Below are positions 48,779-57,876 of a DNA stretch of 64,000 nt, piece by piece. This DNA is from Vibrio sp. HA2012 (GTDB lineage: Bacteria > Pseudomonadota > Gammaproteobacteria > Enterobacterales > Vibrionaceae), in the NCBI RefSeq assembly GCF_002812955.1, contig NZ_PFXK01000006.1, positions 62,001 through 126,000 on the forward strand, read 5' to 3'. The translations under genes were made by a program, and so were the position numbers. The notes below the pieces were generated by a model. That model saw nothing but the letters and a program-made list of their open reading frames with translations, did no database searches and was not told the origin of the DNA. Position 1 is the first letter of the stretch. Every line of letters begins with the position of its first letter.

Positions 48779-48786
48779 TATTGAGA

Positions 48787-49782
48787 TTATTTTTGAAGAC
48801 GAGCTACATTTTCTACTAATTTCTTGTACAAGTCAGGGTTGATGCTGTCACCATATTTCTCGACGACAGGTGCAACTTTCGCCAGCATCTTTGCTTTCAC
48901 AGCTGGATCGATTGGCGTGTAAACCAGATTGGCATCGATCATATGTTGGAGAGATTCCGCATCGGCCTTTTTAACTGCATCGCGCATGTGGTTGATCGCG
49001 ATCTTCGCTGCATCTTGCATCGCGCTCTTTTCTACGTCAGTCAAGCCATCGTAGAATTTCTTACCGACAACCAAAACAACCCATGAATAAACATGTCCGG
49101 TATCAGATATGTATTTCTGTACTTCATACAGGCGCTGAGAATAGATATTGGTATACGGATTTTCCTGACCGTCTACCACGCCTTGTTGCAGTGAAGAGAA
49201 TAGCTCAGAAAATGCCATTGGCGTTGGGTTTGCACCCAGAGCACGGAACGCATCCAGATGCGATTTATTCTGCATAGTACGCAGTTTCAACCCATTAAAA
49301 TCATCGAGTGTCTTAACTGGGTGAGAGTTGTTAGTAACATGGCGGAAACCGAAGTTACCGTAACCTAAACCAACGTAACCCGCTTTTGTCAGCTTCGAAG
49401 AAAGCTCTTGCCCCCATTCGCCGTCAACAACTTGGTTAGCGATCTCTTCGGTCGGGAAAATAAAAGGCAATGTCAGAATGTTAAAATCTTTAACGATATT
49501 CGCCAGTACAGCCGGATCAGGCAGGTTCATCTGTACCGCATTGAATTTGATCTGCTCCAGAGCTTCCTGGTCATTACCTAACTGGTTACTTGGATAAATA
49601 GTGACATCAATCGAGTTATTGGTTGCAGTCTCAACATGTTGTTCAAACTTTTTCATCGCTGCATATTCAAAGTGCGACTCAGGCACACCAATACCGATTC
49701 GCATTGTTTTCGCTGCGTTGGCATGCACAGAGACAGCAAGCATAGGTAGTGCGCAGGCAGTAAGTAGGGTTTTTAGCTTCAT
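48787..49782 (-). CDS. TRAP transporter solute-binding protein (DctP type)
   Basis: Periplasmic receptor of 331 residues with a signal peptide cleaved after VHANA (about residue 23). Core blocks GLKLRTMQNKSHLDAFRALGANPTPMAFSELFSSLQQGVVDGQENP include the Arg that binds the substrate carboxylate in this family (KLRTMQ). Likely ligand is D-galactonate, from the neighbours. Confidence 0.93.
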   Translation of the reverse strand: MKLKTLLTACALPMLAVSVHANAAKTMRIGIGVPESHFEYAAMKKFEQHVETATNNSIDVTIYPSNQLGNDQEALEQIKFNAVQMNLPDPAVLANIVKDFNILTLPFIFPTEEIANQVVDGEWGQELSSKLTKAGYVGLGYGNFGFRHVTNNSHPVKTLDDFNGLKLRTMQNKSHLDAFRALGANPTPMAFSELFSSLQQGVVDGQENPYTNIYSQRLYEVQKYISDTGHVYSWVVLVVGKKFYDGLTDVEKSAMQDAAKIAINHMRDAVKKADAESLQHMIDANLVYTPIDPAVKAKMLAKVAPVVEKYGDSINPDLYKKLVENVARLQK

Positions 49783-49797
49783 AATTTCACCACGTTA

Positions 49798-50439
49798 TTA
49801 TAATTGATGCCAAGCATTACGATATTCGATAGCATTCTGCTCTAAAGTACTTAATGAAATACCACGCTTATAAAGATTGGAACCCAATCCGAATCCTTCA
49901 GCTCCAGCCGCAATATAATCAGAAAGTAATTTTGAATCAGGGTTAATGCCACCGACCGCAATACACATAATTTCAGGAGGTAATACAGATTTCACCGCTT
50001 TTAAACCAATCGGTTTGATTGTTTCTGCAGGGAATATTTTCAATACAGTTGCACCATGAGCGATCGCATTAAATGCTTCAGTTGGAGTTGACACACCGCA
50101 ACAGACCAGACAATCATTCGCGACTGCTTTCTCTATCACTTGTGGGTTCATATTGGGCGTAACAATGAGTTTTGAGCCCGTAGCCAGTACGGCATCCAGT
50201 TTTTCTATATCGGTTACTGTACCAGCGCCGATCACCGCTTCACCGGCAAATTTTTTGACCAATAATTGAATACTTTCGACAGCATTTGGACTGTTAAGCG
50301 GAACTTCAATAAAGCGAAAATCGTTTGCAATTAATTTCTCTGCAACCTCAATCACCTCAGAGGTTTCGATACCACGCAGAATTGCAATCAATGGATTTTT
50401 TTTAAACCACTCATTACTTCTAAGCTGATTAGAATTCAT
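49798..50439 (-). CDS. dgoA: 2-dehydro-3-deoxy-6-phosphogalactonate aldolase
   Basis: Class I KDPG-type aldolase that yields pyruvate and glyceraldehyde-3-phosphate. 213 residues. N-terminal PLIAILRGIETSEV holds the catalytic-region Arg and Glu, VIGAGTVTD, and the Schiff-base Lys in VLKIFPAE. The ATG at MNSNQ overlaps the dgoK stop (ATGA) and has AAGGA upstream; an ATG 15 codons earlier is less likely. Confidence 0.94.
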   Translation of the reverse strand: MNSNQLRSNEWFKKNPLIAILRGIETSEVIEVAEKLIANDFRFIEVPLNSPNAVESIQLLVKKFAGEAVIGAGTVTDIEKLDAVLATGSKLIVTPNMNPQVIEKAVANDCLVCCGVSTPTEAFNAIAHGATVLKIFPAETIKPIGLKAVKSVLPPEIMCIAVGGINPDSKLLSDYIAAGAEGFGLGSNLYKRGISLSTLEQNAIEYRNAWHQL

Positions 50440-51323
50440 CTTGATTCCTTTAAATAAATTTGATACATGCCGTTTAGGAAACACTCTTTTCCAGAGACAA
50501 TCTCATATTGATAGCCTAACGAAGCCAATGCAGACGCATATTTTTTCGATAGAGATTCACTACCAATTAAATAATGCGTTTCGTCTTTATTTAATGCACT
50601 TATCTCATTTCCGATCAGCATGCCAGAAATATAGTCATGCACTTGAGAGTCTTTGATACCACCAAATAGTCTGTTGGTTCTTGCACTAAACAAAATTTCG
50701 TTAATCGAATTGGCAAAACCTAATTTAACGGCGAAGTTAAACACCGATTCAGAGTCTTCCTGAGCAGGAAGGTTGATGCCCAGAATCGAATTTTTCACAA
50801 GAATATTAAACAGCTCACCAGTCATAAATGTAGAAAATTTGGTGATTTCACCATAATGACATTGTGCGTGTTTACTGTGGGTTCCGTGCAAGATAGCGCT
50901 GACTTTAGGTGAGTTGACTAAGTTGGCCAAGCCAATCAATTGCACTTCTTCACCGCGCATGACTTCTGGCAGATTGAGTTTATTGAGGCAGGTTGCTCCG
51001 GCAATAATTTTAATGCTGTCAGCCCAGCTTTGTTCTACTTCTACACAAGACTGTAAAAAGTTCGCATGATCGGCCGGAAGATTGACATAAGGCGCTTCCA
51101 GCCACCCTTGTTTTGAACCAATCATACCAGCCATATATATCGTGGATGTAGTTTTGCTCCAATCCCCCAACTGGTCTTTTAAAGCTTGAGAAAATTGCTG
51201 GTTTTCGACAGCAAGCAAGCCAAGCGGTGCCGATTTCTCCGCCATGCATTGCCCACTATCATCCATCAAAAAGGCTCTAAAGTTTGTGGTTCCCCAATCG
51301 ACTGCTATCCAGAATTTACTCAC
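50436..51323 (-). CDS. dgoK: 2-dehydro-3-deoxygalactonokinase
   Basis: Phosphorylates 2-dehydro-3-deoxygalactonate at O6. 295 residues. The ASKHA-type N-terminal phosphate loop is IAVDWGTTNFRAFL; HGTHSKHAQ and TGELFNIL are conserved in the family. The start is GTG, preceded by GAGGTGA; no in-frame ATG is available before a stop. First gene of the catabolic operon, behind a FadR-type palindrome. Confidence 0.94.
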   Translation of the reverse strand: MSKFWIAVDWGTTNFRAFLMDDSGQCMAEKSAPLGLLAVENQQFSQALKDQLGDWSKTTSTIYMAGMIGSKQGWLEAPYVNLPADHANFLQSCVEVEQSWADSIKIIAGATCLNKLNLPEVMRGEEVQLIGLANLVNSPKVSAILHGTHSKHAQCHYGEITKFSTFMTGELFNILVKNSILGINLPAQEDSESVFNFAVKLGFANSINEILFSARTNRLFGGIKDSQVHDYISGMLIGNEISALNKDETHYLIGSESLSKKYASALASLGYQYEIVSGKECFLNGMYQIYLKESR

Positions 51324-51333
51324 CCATCACCTC

Positions 51334-51366
51334 ATGTAGTACAAAGAGAAGCATCTTGTATGACAA
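51334..51366. promoter_or_regulatory. DgoR operator candidates upstream of dgoK
   Basis: TTGTATGACAA (51356-51366) is a perfect match to the FadR-subfamily operator TNGTNNNACNA and sits 33 bases before the dgoK start. ATGTAGTACAA (51334-51344) fits all but one base and recurs unchanged at 52137, upstream of dgoR. Confidence 0.65.
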
Positions 51367-51415
51367 GGAGAATACGTAAAAAAATATCACTTTTAAGTGA
51401 TGTAATTCAAAAAAA

Positions 51416-52135
51416 TCACAGCAAGTATCGGCTTGACATCACATTTTCGCCAACTGTTTTGCCGATCGCATCCATAATTATGTTGCGCATTAGAGAACGT
51501 GCTTTTTCTGCATCACGCATACGTACCGCATCCATCACTTCATAATGTTTGCGTAACGCAGGCCCACTGAGCTCTATTTCTTGTTCCAACGTGTGCTTAA
51601 AAGTCATTCCGAGTGCAGTGATGATGGCGTCACCCATCGACATGAGGAAATAGTTCTTACTGGATGCAATCAACGCTTTGTGAAACTGGGCATCCCCTAT
51701 ATTAAATAGTTCCCGATCGCGTATTTTCTCTGCCTTAACCATCAGATCGTAACCTTCTTCCAATGCCACCAGATCTCTTGACGATGCATTCATGGCCGCC
51801 AGTGCGGCAATATTAGGTTCGAAAATCAGACGGGCTTCCATCAAGTTTGGTATCAATTCTTCATCGACATCAAATTCAGCTATCCAATTGAGTAACTCTA
51901 TATCCAGCCAGTCCCATTGATCCTTGCTATTAACAACCGTGCCCATTTTCGGAACCGTCGATAAAATCCCTTTGCCCGCTAAACTTTGAATCGCACTTCG
52001 AATTGAAGTTCTTGACACCCCGAGTTGTGACGCAAGTTCATTTTCACCGGCAATGGTATCGCCGTTAATATAATCGCCTTCAAGTATTTTTTTTGCTAAA
52101 TGATTAGCGACAAATTTTGTTTTTGGTAATGCCAT
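51416..52135 (-). CDS. dgoR: FadR/GntR-family regulator of galactonate use
   Basis: 239 residues. N-terminal winged helix (LAKKILEGDYINGDTIAGENELASQLGVSRTSIRSAIQSLAGKGIL) and C-terminal all-helical FCD domain with the metal-binding Asp/His pattern (EARLIFEPNIAALAA, DAQFHKALIASS, RKHYEVMDAV). In E. coli DgoR is the galactonate-responsive repressor of dgo; here it lies upstream of dgoK in the same direction. The ATG at MALPKTK is preferred; a TTG four codons upstream is possible. Confidence 0.88.
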   Translation of the reverse strand: MALPKTKFVANHLAKKILEGDYINGDTIAGENELASQLGVSRTSIRSAIQSLAGKGILSTVPKMGTVVNSKDQWDWLDIELLNWIAEFDVDEELIPNLMEARLIFEPNIAALAAMNASSRDLVALEEGYDLMVKAEKIRDRELFNIGDAQFHKALIASSKNYFLMSMGDAIITALGMTFKHTLEQEIELSGPALRKHYEVMDAVRMRDAEKARSLMRNIIMDAIGKTVGENVMSSRYLL

Positions 52136-52136
52136 T

Positions 52137-52205
52137 ATGTAGTACAAGAAAAGAAAGTTAGTATCACAAGATGTTACACTATTTATTCTTCATCTTGTAA
52201 CACTA
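52137..52205. promoter_or_regulatory. DgoR operator candidates upstream of dgoR
   Basis: ATGTAGTACAA (52137-52147) is the same word as before dgoK. TTGTAACACTA (52195-52205) matches TNGTNNNACNA fully. A third imperfect copy lies on the other strand around 52172-52182. Suggests autoregulation. Confidence 0.6.
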
Positions 52206-52305
52206 TTAATTGACTATATGAATTTCATCTCGTATCTAGCTGTTTATCTTCCTCTAGGAAAAAGCCTTGTTTCGATCCTAGGGCATGGCAGTAAGAGCTG
52301 GCGTA

Positions 52306-52450
52306 ACATATCTGCCTTTATCTTTATTTTCTGACCTGACTGTCGATGCCACGAAAGGCTCAAAATATAAATATATTGAAGGCAAAGGGATGAAGATCGC
52401 GCAAAGCAGACAGACCGTATTGCCTGAAATCGCAGACAAAAAAGTCAACA
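52306..52450 (+). pseudogene. partial GntR/UTRA gene copy (145-bp direct repeat, copy 2)
   Basis: Encodes LPLSLFSDLTVDA.KGSKY.YIEGKGMKIAQS and on to IADKKVN, the same segment of the UTRA domain as in the intact GntR gene at 44.9-45.6 kb. Similarity begins and ends abruptly. Both flanks differ from the intact gene. It cannot make a working regulator. Confidence 0.88.
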
Positions 52451-52590
52451 TTTTCTCGTTAACCGTATTGCAGAAAAATTGGTATCACTCATCTTTATTT
52501 ATCAATGGCTGAGCAACCATTAACAGCGTATACCTTAAATTTTATCAGTTGAATTTTTTTCATATTCAATATGAGAAAAATAACATTAAC

Positions 52591-52606
52591 AGACATCTAG
52601 CCGTCT
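52591..52606. promoter_or_regulatory. tandem MetJ boxes
   Basis: AGACATCT followed directly by AGCCGTCT. Each matches the met box AGACGTCT at seven of eight positions and they are contiguous, as MetJ dimers need. They lie 52 bases before the MetE-like start. Confidence 0.7.
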
Positions 52607-52657
52607 ATTAAGATAGCCCTATAATCAAATGATAAAACAAATATAAGAGGTAATCCC

Positions 52658-53794
52658 ATGGCAATACGTCCTCCTTTTCGCTCAGATGTTGTTGGTAGTT
52701 ATCTTCGTCCGGCTTACCTTCATCAGGCTCGCAAAGATTTTAAAGCGGGTAAAATTTTTCAAGGGGAACTAACGGAAATTGAAAACCGTGCGATTACTGA
52801 ACTGGTAGAACAACAGAAAGCGGTTGGATTAAGAGTTATTACTGATGGCGAGTTCCGTCGTAGTTTCTGGCATATCGATTTTCTGGAAAATCTCAACGGT
52901 ATTGAAGGTTTTGTACCCGAGCAGGGCTACAACCAGAAGTTTCACGGTAAGGCTGCGCCTTCTTACAATATTCGCGTGACAGGTCGTATATCGTTTAATC
53001 CTGAACACCCATTCTTAAGTCATTTTGATTTCCTGAAAAAAGTGGCAGAAACCGATGAGACATTTAGTGCAAAAGCGACTATTCCTGCTCCGACTATGAT
53101 TTTGCGCCAGGAAATTCTATCTAATAACGGTTCATCAAAATTAGATGACATTTACGCTGATCGTAGTGAGTTTTATCAGGATTTGGCTAAGACTTACCGC
53201 GATGCTATTGCCGCCTTCTATCAGGCTGGCTGTCGCTATCTACAGTTTGATGATACTAACTGGGCATTTCTGGCTGATGCTGGTAAACGCGAAGAGCTGG
53301 TTGCAAAAGGGATTGATGCCAATGAGATTGCACAGATCTGTACAGATATCATCAACAGTGCTCTGGAAAATAAACCTAAAGATATGGTGATCACCACACA
53401 TATTTGTCGCGGTAATCATGCGTCATCATGGTTGTTCTCTGGTGGTTACGAACCTATCGCTAAAGAATTGTTTAATACCAATTATGATGGTTATTTCCTT
53501 GAATACGATAATGATCGCGCTGGTGACTTTGCACCTTTACGCCACTGGAAAAATAACGGCAGCCAAATTGTTCTTGGCCTTGTGACTTCTAAATTCCCTG
53601 AACTGGAAGAAAGAGAAGTAATTAAAGCACGGATTAAAGAAGCGCAGGAATTCATTCCACTAGAAAACCTATGCTTGAGCCCGCAATGTGGTTTTGCTTC
53701 TACTGAAGAAGGTAATAAGCTCACTGTTGAAGACCAATGGAACAAGATTCGTTTGATCAACGAAATTGTTGCTGATGTTTGGTCACAAGCCTAA
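52658..53794 (+). CDS. MetE-like cobalamin-independent methyltransferase (C-terminal domain type)
   Basis: 378 residues, corresponding to only the catalytic half of MetE (YxjG/YxjH type). Start FRSDVVGSYLRPAYL is the usual opening. Zinc ligands are visible: His and Cys in THICRGNH, Glu in FLEYD, and Cys in LSPQCGFAS. Likely transfers a methyl group to homocysteine or a related thiol; the methyl donor of these short forms is not settled. GAGG precedes the ATG. The MetJ boxes in front place it in the methionine regulon. Confidence 0.9.
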   Translation: MAIRPPFRSDVVGSYLRPAYLHQARKDFKAGKIFQGELTEIENRAITELVEQQKAVGLRVITDGEFRRSFWHIDFLENLNGIEGFVPEQGYNQKFHGKAAPSYNIRVTGRISFNPEHPFLSHFDFLKKVAETDETFSAKATIPAPTMILRQEILSNNGSSKLDDIYADRSEFYQDLAKTYRDAIAAFYQAGCRYLQFDDTNWAFLADAGKREELVAKGIDANEIAQICTDIINSALENKPKDMVITTHICRGNHASSWLFSGGYEPIAKELFNTNYDGYFLEYDNDRAGDFAPLRHWKNNGSQIVLGLVTSKFPELEEREVIKARIKEAQEFIPLENLCLSPQCGFASTEEGNKLTVEDQWNKIRLINEIVADVWSQA

Positions 53795-53974
53795 TACTTT
53801 GATTCATTTTCTCGTCTACCCTGGAAAACTGTTATTACAGTCACATTTTCTTGTCAATTGATGAAATATCAGGCAACCTGAGGAGACTTTTCTTAGGTGA
53901 GCACACACATAGCCATACTTGTTGTCGGGCAGTAACTGCTTTGTCAACTGTCGGGGCGGTGATAAGGATTTCGC

Positions 53975-54892
53975 ATGTCGTTTCGGGATAGGTTACTGGC
54001 TTTAACTATTGTTTTAGTCTGGGGTATTAACTTTGTTGTTATAAAAGTGGGCCTGCAGGGGATGCCACCTCTGTTACTGGCTGGTTTGCGCTTTACCTTT
54101 GTGGCGTTTCCGGCTCTCTTTTTTGTAAAGCGCCCTCAGTTACCTCTGAAATGGCTGCTTATGTATGGTCTTACCATCAGCTTTGGACAGTTTTCTTTGC
54201 TTTTCTGGGCGATTAACGTGGGGTTGTCTGCTGGGCTAGCTTCACTTCTTCTTCAGGTGCAGGCATTTATTACCCTGCTACTGGGAGTCTTTTTACTAAA
54301 AGAGAAAATTCGTCTGCATAATGTGATCGCAATTAGTATTGCTGCTCTGGGGATTTATCTGCTGGCGACGGCTCAGACACTGGATACGTCATCTGTTACC
54401 GGACTGACGCTGGTTTTGATTATTGGTGCCGCTGGATGCTGGGCTATGGGGAATATCACCAATAAAGTGATTATGCAAAACTATCAGGTGCCGACGATGT
54501 CTCTGATTATCTGGAGTGCATTGGTTCCTATGCTGGCTTTTGCTGTTGCTTCTTTTTATATCGAAGGTAAGGCACTCATTATTGATTCGCTCTCTCATAT
54601 AGAGTGGCATAACATCTTTTCACTGATGTACTTGTCATTTCTGGCCACTATTGTCGGTTATGGAGGCTGGAGTTATCTGCTGAGCCGTTACGAGACATCT
54701 CTGGTTGCTCCATTATCTCTGTTGGTTCCTGTTTTCGGTCTTCTTAGTGCTATGCTGTTGTTGGGGGAACATCTGAATCTTCATCAGATCGCGGGCGTGG
54801 TGATTATTGCTGCAGGGCTTGTTATTAACGTATTTGGTAAACGCTGGTTTACGATGAAAATGGCTGATGTCCGTCCCCTGCCGGAAGAATAA
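53975..54892 (+). CDS. eamA: amino-acid metabolite exporter EamA
   Basis: Drug/metabolite transporter of 305 residues with ten TM helices in two EamA repeats. It is close to E. coli EamA (O-acetylserine/cysteine exporter) along its length: VVVWGxNFVVIKVGL, PPLLLAGLRF, and VAPLSLLVPVFGLLSA. The ribosome site is modest (GATAAGG). Confidence 0.9.
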   Translation: MSFRDRLLALTIVLVWGINFVVIKVGLQGMPPLLLAGLRFTFVAFPALFFVKRPQLPLKWLLMYGLTISFGQFSLLFWAINVGLSAGLASLLLQVQAFITLLLGVFLLKEKIRLHNVIAISIAALGIYLLATAQTLDTSSVTGLTLVLIIGAAGCWAMGNITNKVIMQNYQVPTMSLIIWSALVPMLAFAVASFYIEGKALIIDSLSHIEWHNIFSLMYLSFLATIVGYGGWSYLLSRYETSLVAPLSLLVPVFGLLSAMLLLGEHLNLHQIAGVVIIAAGLVINVFGKRWFTMKMADVRPLPEE

Positions 54893-54944
54893 AAGGTATA
54901 TACTCCGGTTATCACTTACCCGCTAACAAAAGCAAAGGTTCTTT

Positions 54945-55325
54945 ATGACTGCGAATATGGTTTCAGACACACTTCCACAAGACCCGACTGAGCGCATGAA
55001 TCAGTTTTTTAACTCGGTTGCTGCCGAGCTGAAAATCTGGTTGCTGGTTGATGAGCATGGTAGTGTTTTGCTGACGGCTGAGGATGAAGACTGTGTACCG
55101 GTATGGCCGACTCAGGCTCATGCTGAGCAGTGGGCGACAGACGATTGGGAGGGCTTTAAAGCTGAGGCTATCTCAGTGGCTAAATGGAAAAGTCGCTGGA
55201 CTCCGGGGCTGGAAGAAGATGAGCTTTCAGTCATCGTATTTCCTGACCAACAAGGAGAGGGGATTGTACTGTACCCGGATGAGTTTGAGTTCGAACTGAA
55301 AAAGCGTGAATCTAAACGTCGTTAA
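54945..55325 (+). CDS. DUF2750 protein
   Basis: 126 residues, acidic, soluble. Pattern NQFFNSVAAELKIWLLVDEHGSVLL..VPVWPTQAHAEQWA..W..R.TPGLEEDELSVIVFPD is that of the DUF2750 family, whose function is unknown. AAAGG precedes the ATG. 52 bases after eamA in the same direction, so possibly co-transcribed. Closed by a terminator. Confidence 0.8.
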   Translation: MTANMVSDTLPQDPTERMNQFFNSVAAELKIWLLVDEHGSVLLTAEDEDCVPVWPTQAHAEQWATDDWEGFKAEAISVAKWKSRWTPGLEEDELSVIVFPDQQGEGIVLYPDEFEFELKKRESKRR

Positions 55326-55337
55326 TCCCGTCCTAAC

Positions 55338-55370
55338 AACCATAGGAATAAGCTGTTTCCTGTGGTTTTT
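55338..55370 (+). terminator. terminator after the DUF2750 gene
   Basis: AACCATAGGA with TCCTGTGGTT (10 bp, one wobble), then TTTTTCTTTT. Confidence 0.85.
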
Positions 55371-55387
55371 CTTTTACACACAATGCG

Positions 55388-55405
55388 TGTAAAAAATATT
55401 GTACA
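55388..55405. promoter_or_regulatory. weak TyrR box
   Basis: TGTAAA-N6-TGTACA, one mismatch to the TyrR consensus TGTAAA-N6-TTTACA. It lies 146 bases upstream of the strong box, in the tyrP upstream region. Confidence 0.55.
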
Positions 55406-55533
55406 CATCTAGTTTATTTATTTTTACAGATTAATTTGAAGACACGATTTAACTCTTAGAGAATGACTGCAATTCAGTGGATGCTAATAGTTTATCTGCG
55501 ATTATAGAGAATAAATCTCCTGGTTATAATTTC

Positions 55534-55551
55534 TGTAAAATAAAGTTTACA
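55534..55551. promoter_or_regulatory. strong TyrR box at the tyrP start
   Basis: TGTAAA-ATAAAG-TTTACA is a perfect match to the TyrR consensus. It ends one base before the tyrP ATG and covers the place where a ribosome site would be. Confidence 0.8.
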
Positions 55552-55552
55552 T

Positions 55553-56755
55553 ATGATAACACAAAAATTTCTGGGAAGTACCCTGCTGATTGCTGGTACT
55601 ACGATTGGTGCCGGGATGCTGGCTTTACCTCTGGCTTCTGCCGGTATTGGTTTTTCAGCTTCTTTATTAATTATGCTGACGCTATGGGGGCTGATGGCAT
55701 TTACAGCTCTATTGATGGTTGAATTGCATCAGTATGCGGAAAGTCATGCTACCTTGCATACACTGGCAAAACAGATTCTGGGTGATAAAGGGAAGTGGAT
55801 AGCAACGGCGGCGATGCTGTTTCTGTTTTATTCTTTGTGTGCTGCCTATATTGCCGGTGGCGGGATGCAGTTTACTCAGCGTATTGGTCATCTGACCGGG
55901 GTACAGCTTAGTGGGGTAAGCGGAACTCTGATTTTTACTCTGATTGTTGCCGGTGTAGTTGCTATTGGAACCGGAACGGTTGATCGAGTTAACCGTATCT
56001 TATTTTGCGGAAAGATTATTGCTATGGTGATGGTGCTGTTTTTTCTGGCACCAAATGTAACTGAATCTTATCTTTTGAATATGCCGCTACAACAAGGTCT
56101 TATTGTTGCGGCGATACCTGTTATTTTTACTTCATTTGGTTTTCACGGCAGTATTCCGGCTGTCGTTAATTATCTGGATGGTGATACACCCGCTTTGAGA
56201 AAAGTCATACTGTTTGGTTCGGCTATTCCTCTGGTGATTTATATTTTCTGGCAACTCGTTACACTGGGCGTTGTCAGTCAATCTGAGCTGGTACAAAACA
56301 GCGGTCTGGGCAGTCTGATTACATTGTTAACCCTCAAGGCTCATCACTCTAATCTTGGCAGTGTTATTGGCGTGTTTGCTGATCTGGCTTTGCTCACCTC
56401 TTTTCTTGGGGTCAGTCTGGGATTATTTGAATTTCTGGGGGACGGCTTGTGCAGAAAAGGCGGGAAGAGAAACCGTTCTTTCGTTGCATTACTGACTTTT
56501 CTGCCACCGTTGATCTTTGCTCTGGTTTATCCGCAGGGATTTATTATGGCTCTGGGGTATGCTGCTATCGCTCTTGCCATACTGGCTATTTTTCTTCCTT
56601 TGATGATGGTGATCAGAGTTCGGCAGCAAGTTCCTGACGGGTATTATCAGGTTCGAGGTGGCATACCTGCGTTGTATCTTTGTGGTATTGCCGGGGTTAT
56701 GATTGTCGGAGTCCAGCTGCTTATTGTGGTGGGTATTCTGCCTGCCCTCGGATAG
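55553..56755 (+). CDS. tyrP: tyrosine-specific permease TyrP
   Basis: Aromatic amino-acid/H+ symporter of the HAAAP family, 400 residues, 11 TM helices. The start GSTLLIAGTTIGAGMLALPLASAG is the family signature. The TyrR boxes upstream match the known control of tyrP. There is no clear Shine-Dalgarno sequence: the TyrR box occupies the spot. Convergent with cheB, 10 bases apart. Confidence 0.9.
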   Translation: MITQKFLGSTLLIAGTTIGAGMLALPLASAGIGFSASLLIMLTLWGLMAFTALLMVELHQYAESHATLHTLAKQILGDKGKWIATAAMLFLFYSLCAAYIAGGGMQFTQRIGHLTGVQLSGVSGTLIFTLIVAGVVAIGTGTVDRVNRILFCGKIIAMVMVLFFLAPNVTESYLLNMPLQQGLIVAAIPVIFTSFGFHGSIPAVVNYLDGDTPALRKVILFGSAIPLVIYIFWQLVTLGVVSQSELVQNSGLGSLITLLTLKAHHSNLGSVIGVFADLALLTSFLGVSLGLFEFLGDGLCRKGGKRNRSFVALLTFLPPLIFALVYPQGFIMALGYAAIALAILAIFLPLMMVIRVRQQVPDGYYQVRGGIPALYLCGIAGVMIVGVQLLIVVGILPALG

Positions 56756-56765
56756 ATGGTTTGTT

Positions 56766-57827
56766 TCAGAACCGGCTGATCAGTTGAGGGATCTGTTCCA
56801 GTGATATTTCGTACATGGCCGCTCCCTGACGGATGGCTTCTTTCGGCATTCCGTAGACCACACAGGAAGCCTCATCCTGAGCATAAGTACTGGCGCCGGT
56901 TTTTCTCATCTCCAGCATGCCCTTAACGCCATCATCTCCCATGCCGGTCATAATAATCCCCATGGCATTTTGTCCGGCAGCATTGGCAACCGAGCGGAAC
57001 AGTACATCGACGGAAGGCCGGTGACGGCTGACCAGCGGTCCGTCCTTGATCGCCACTGTGTACTGGGCTCCGTTCCGGGACAGCAACATATGTTTGCCGC
57101 CATTGGCGATAAGAACCGTTCCGGAGATCACCCGGTCGCCGTGCTGGGCTTCTTTTACCGTTACTTCGCAGAGCTGATCCAGCCGGGTGGCAAAAGCGGC
57201 AGTAAAATGTTCTGGCATATGTTGAACCACAACAATTCCGGGAGCAGTTCTTGGCAGTCGGGTCAATACTTTCTCCAGTGCCTGAGTGCCGCCGGTCGAT
57301 GTGCCTATAGCGACGACTTTATCTGTGGTTGCAAACGGGCGACGTTCCGGATTCGACGGTAACACGGCATCGGCTGTCAGCTTTTCTGTCGGGCTCTGTA
57401 TTTTAGCTTTTGGACGGGAAGACGGCGAAACTCTGGCCAGTGCGGCAGCTTTGACTGACTGAATAAGCCGCTCTCTGGAGCCTTCCATAAAGGCTCGCAG
57501 TTCTGTCTGCGGTTTGGTAATAATATCTACCGCACCGGCTGACATGGCCTGCATGGTTGTATCGGCTCCTTTTTCTGTCAGGGTTGAACAGATAATGATA
57601 GGGGTTGGCCTTTCAGCCATGATTTTTTTCAGAAAGGTAATACCGTCCATTCTCGGCATCTCAATGTCCAGAATAATAACGTCCGGCCACAGTTTCTCCA
57701 TATTGCGCATAGCGAAAATAGGATCACGTGCTGAGCCGGAAATTCGAATCCCCTGTGTCTGTTCCAACTGCTCCTGAAGCAGTTTTCTGACTAGAGATGA
57801 ATCATCAACTAACTGAACATTGATCAT
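56766..57827 (-). CDS. cheB: chemotaxis methylesterase/deamidase CheB
   Basis: 353 residues: receiver domain (1-~120) with phospho-acceptor Asp in [13 protein letters not shown], linker, then the methylesterase domain with the catalytic Ser in [12 protein letters not shown], His in [10 protein letters not shown] and Asp in [11 protein letters not shown]. The ATG at [11 protein letters not shown] is chosen; the TTG before it lacks support. Last gene of the chemotaxis operon. Confidence 0.95.
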   Translation of the reverse strand: MINVQLVDDSSLVRKLLQEQLEQTQGIRISGSARDPIFAMRNMEKLWPDVIILDIEMPRMDGITFLKKIMAERPTPIIICSTLTEKGADTTMQAMSAGAVDIITKPQTELRAFMEGSRERLIQSVKAAALARVSPSSRPKAKIQSPTEKLTADAVLPSNPERRPFATTDKVVAIGTSTGGTQALEKVLTRLPRTAPGIVVVQHMPEHFTAAFATRLDQLCEVTVKEAQHGDRVISGTVLIANGGKHMLLSRNGAQYTVAIKDGPLVSRHRPSVDVLFRSVANAAGQNAMGIIMTGMGDDGVKGMLEMRKTGASTYAQDEASCVVYGMPKEAIRQGAAMYEISLEQIPQLISRF

Positions 57828-57876
57828 AGCGGTTCCCAATATTTTGTTATGGTTTGATTGTTATTCTTTTGACGGT

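Larger units (their letters stand above)
52148..52657. other. dgoR to MetE-like gene spacer
   Basis: Besides dgoR operators, the GntR fragment and the MetJ boxes listed separately, I see nothing coding here. Confidence 0.65.
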
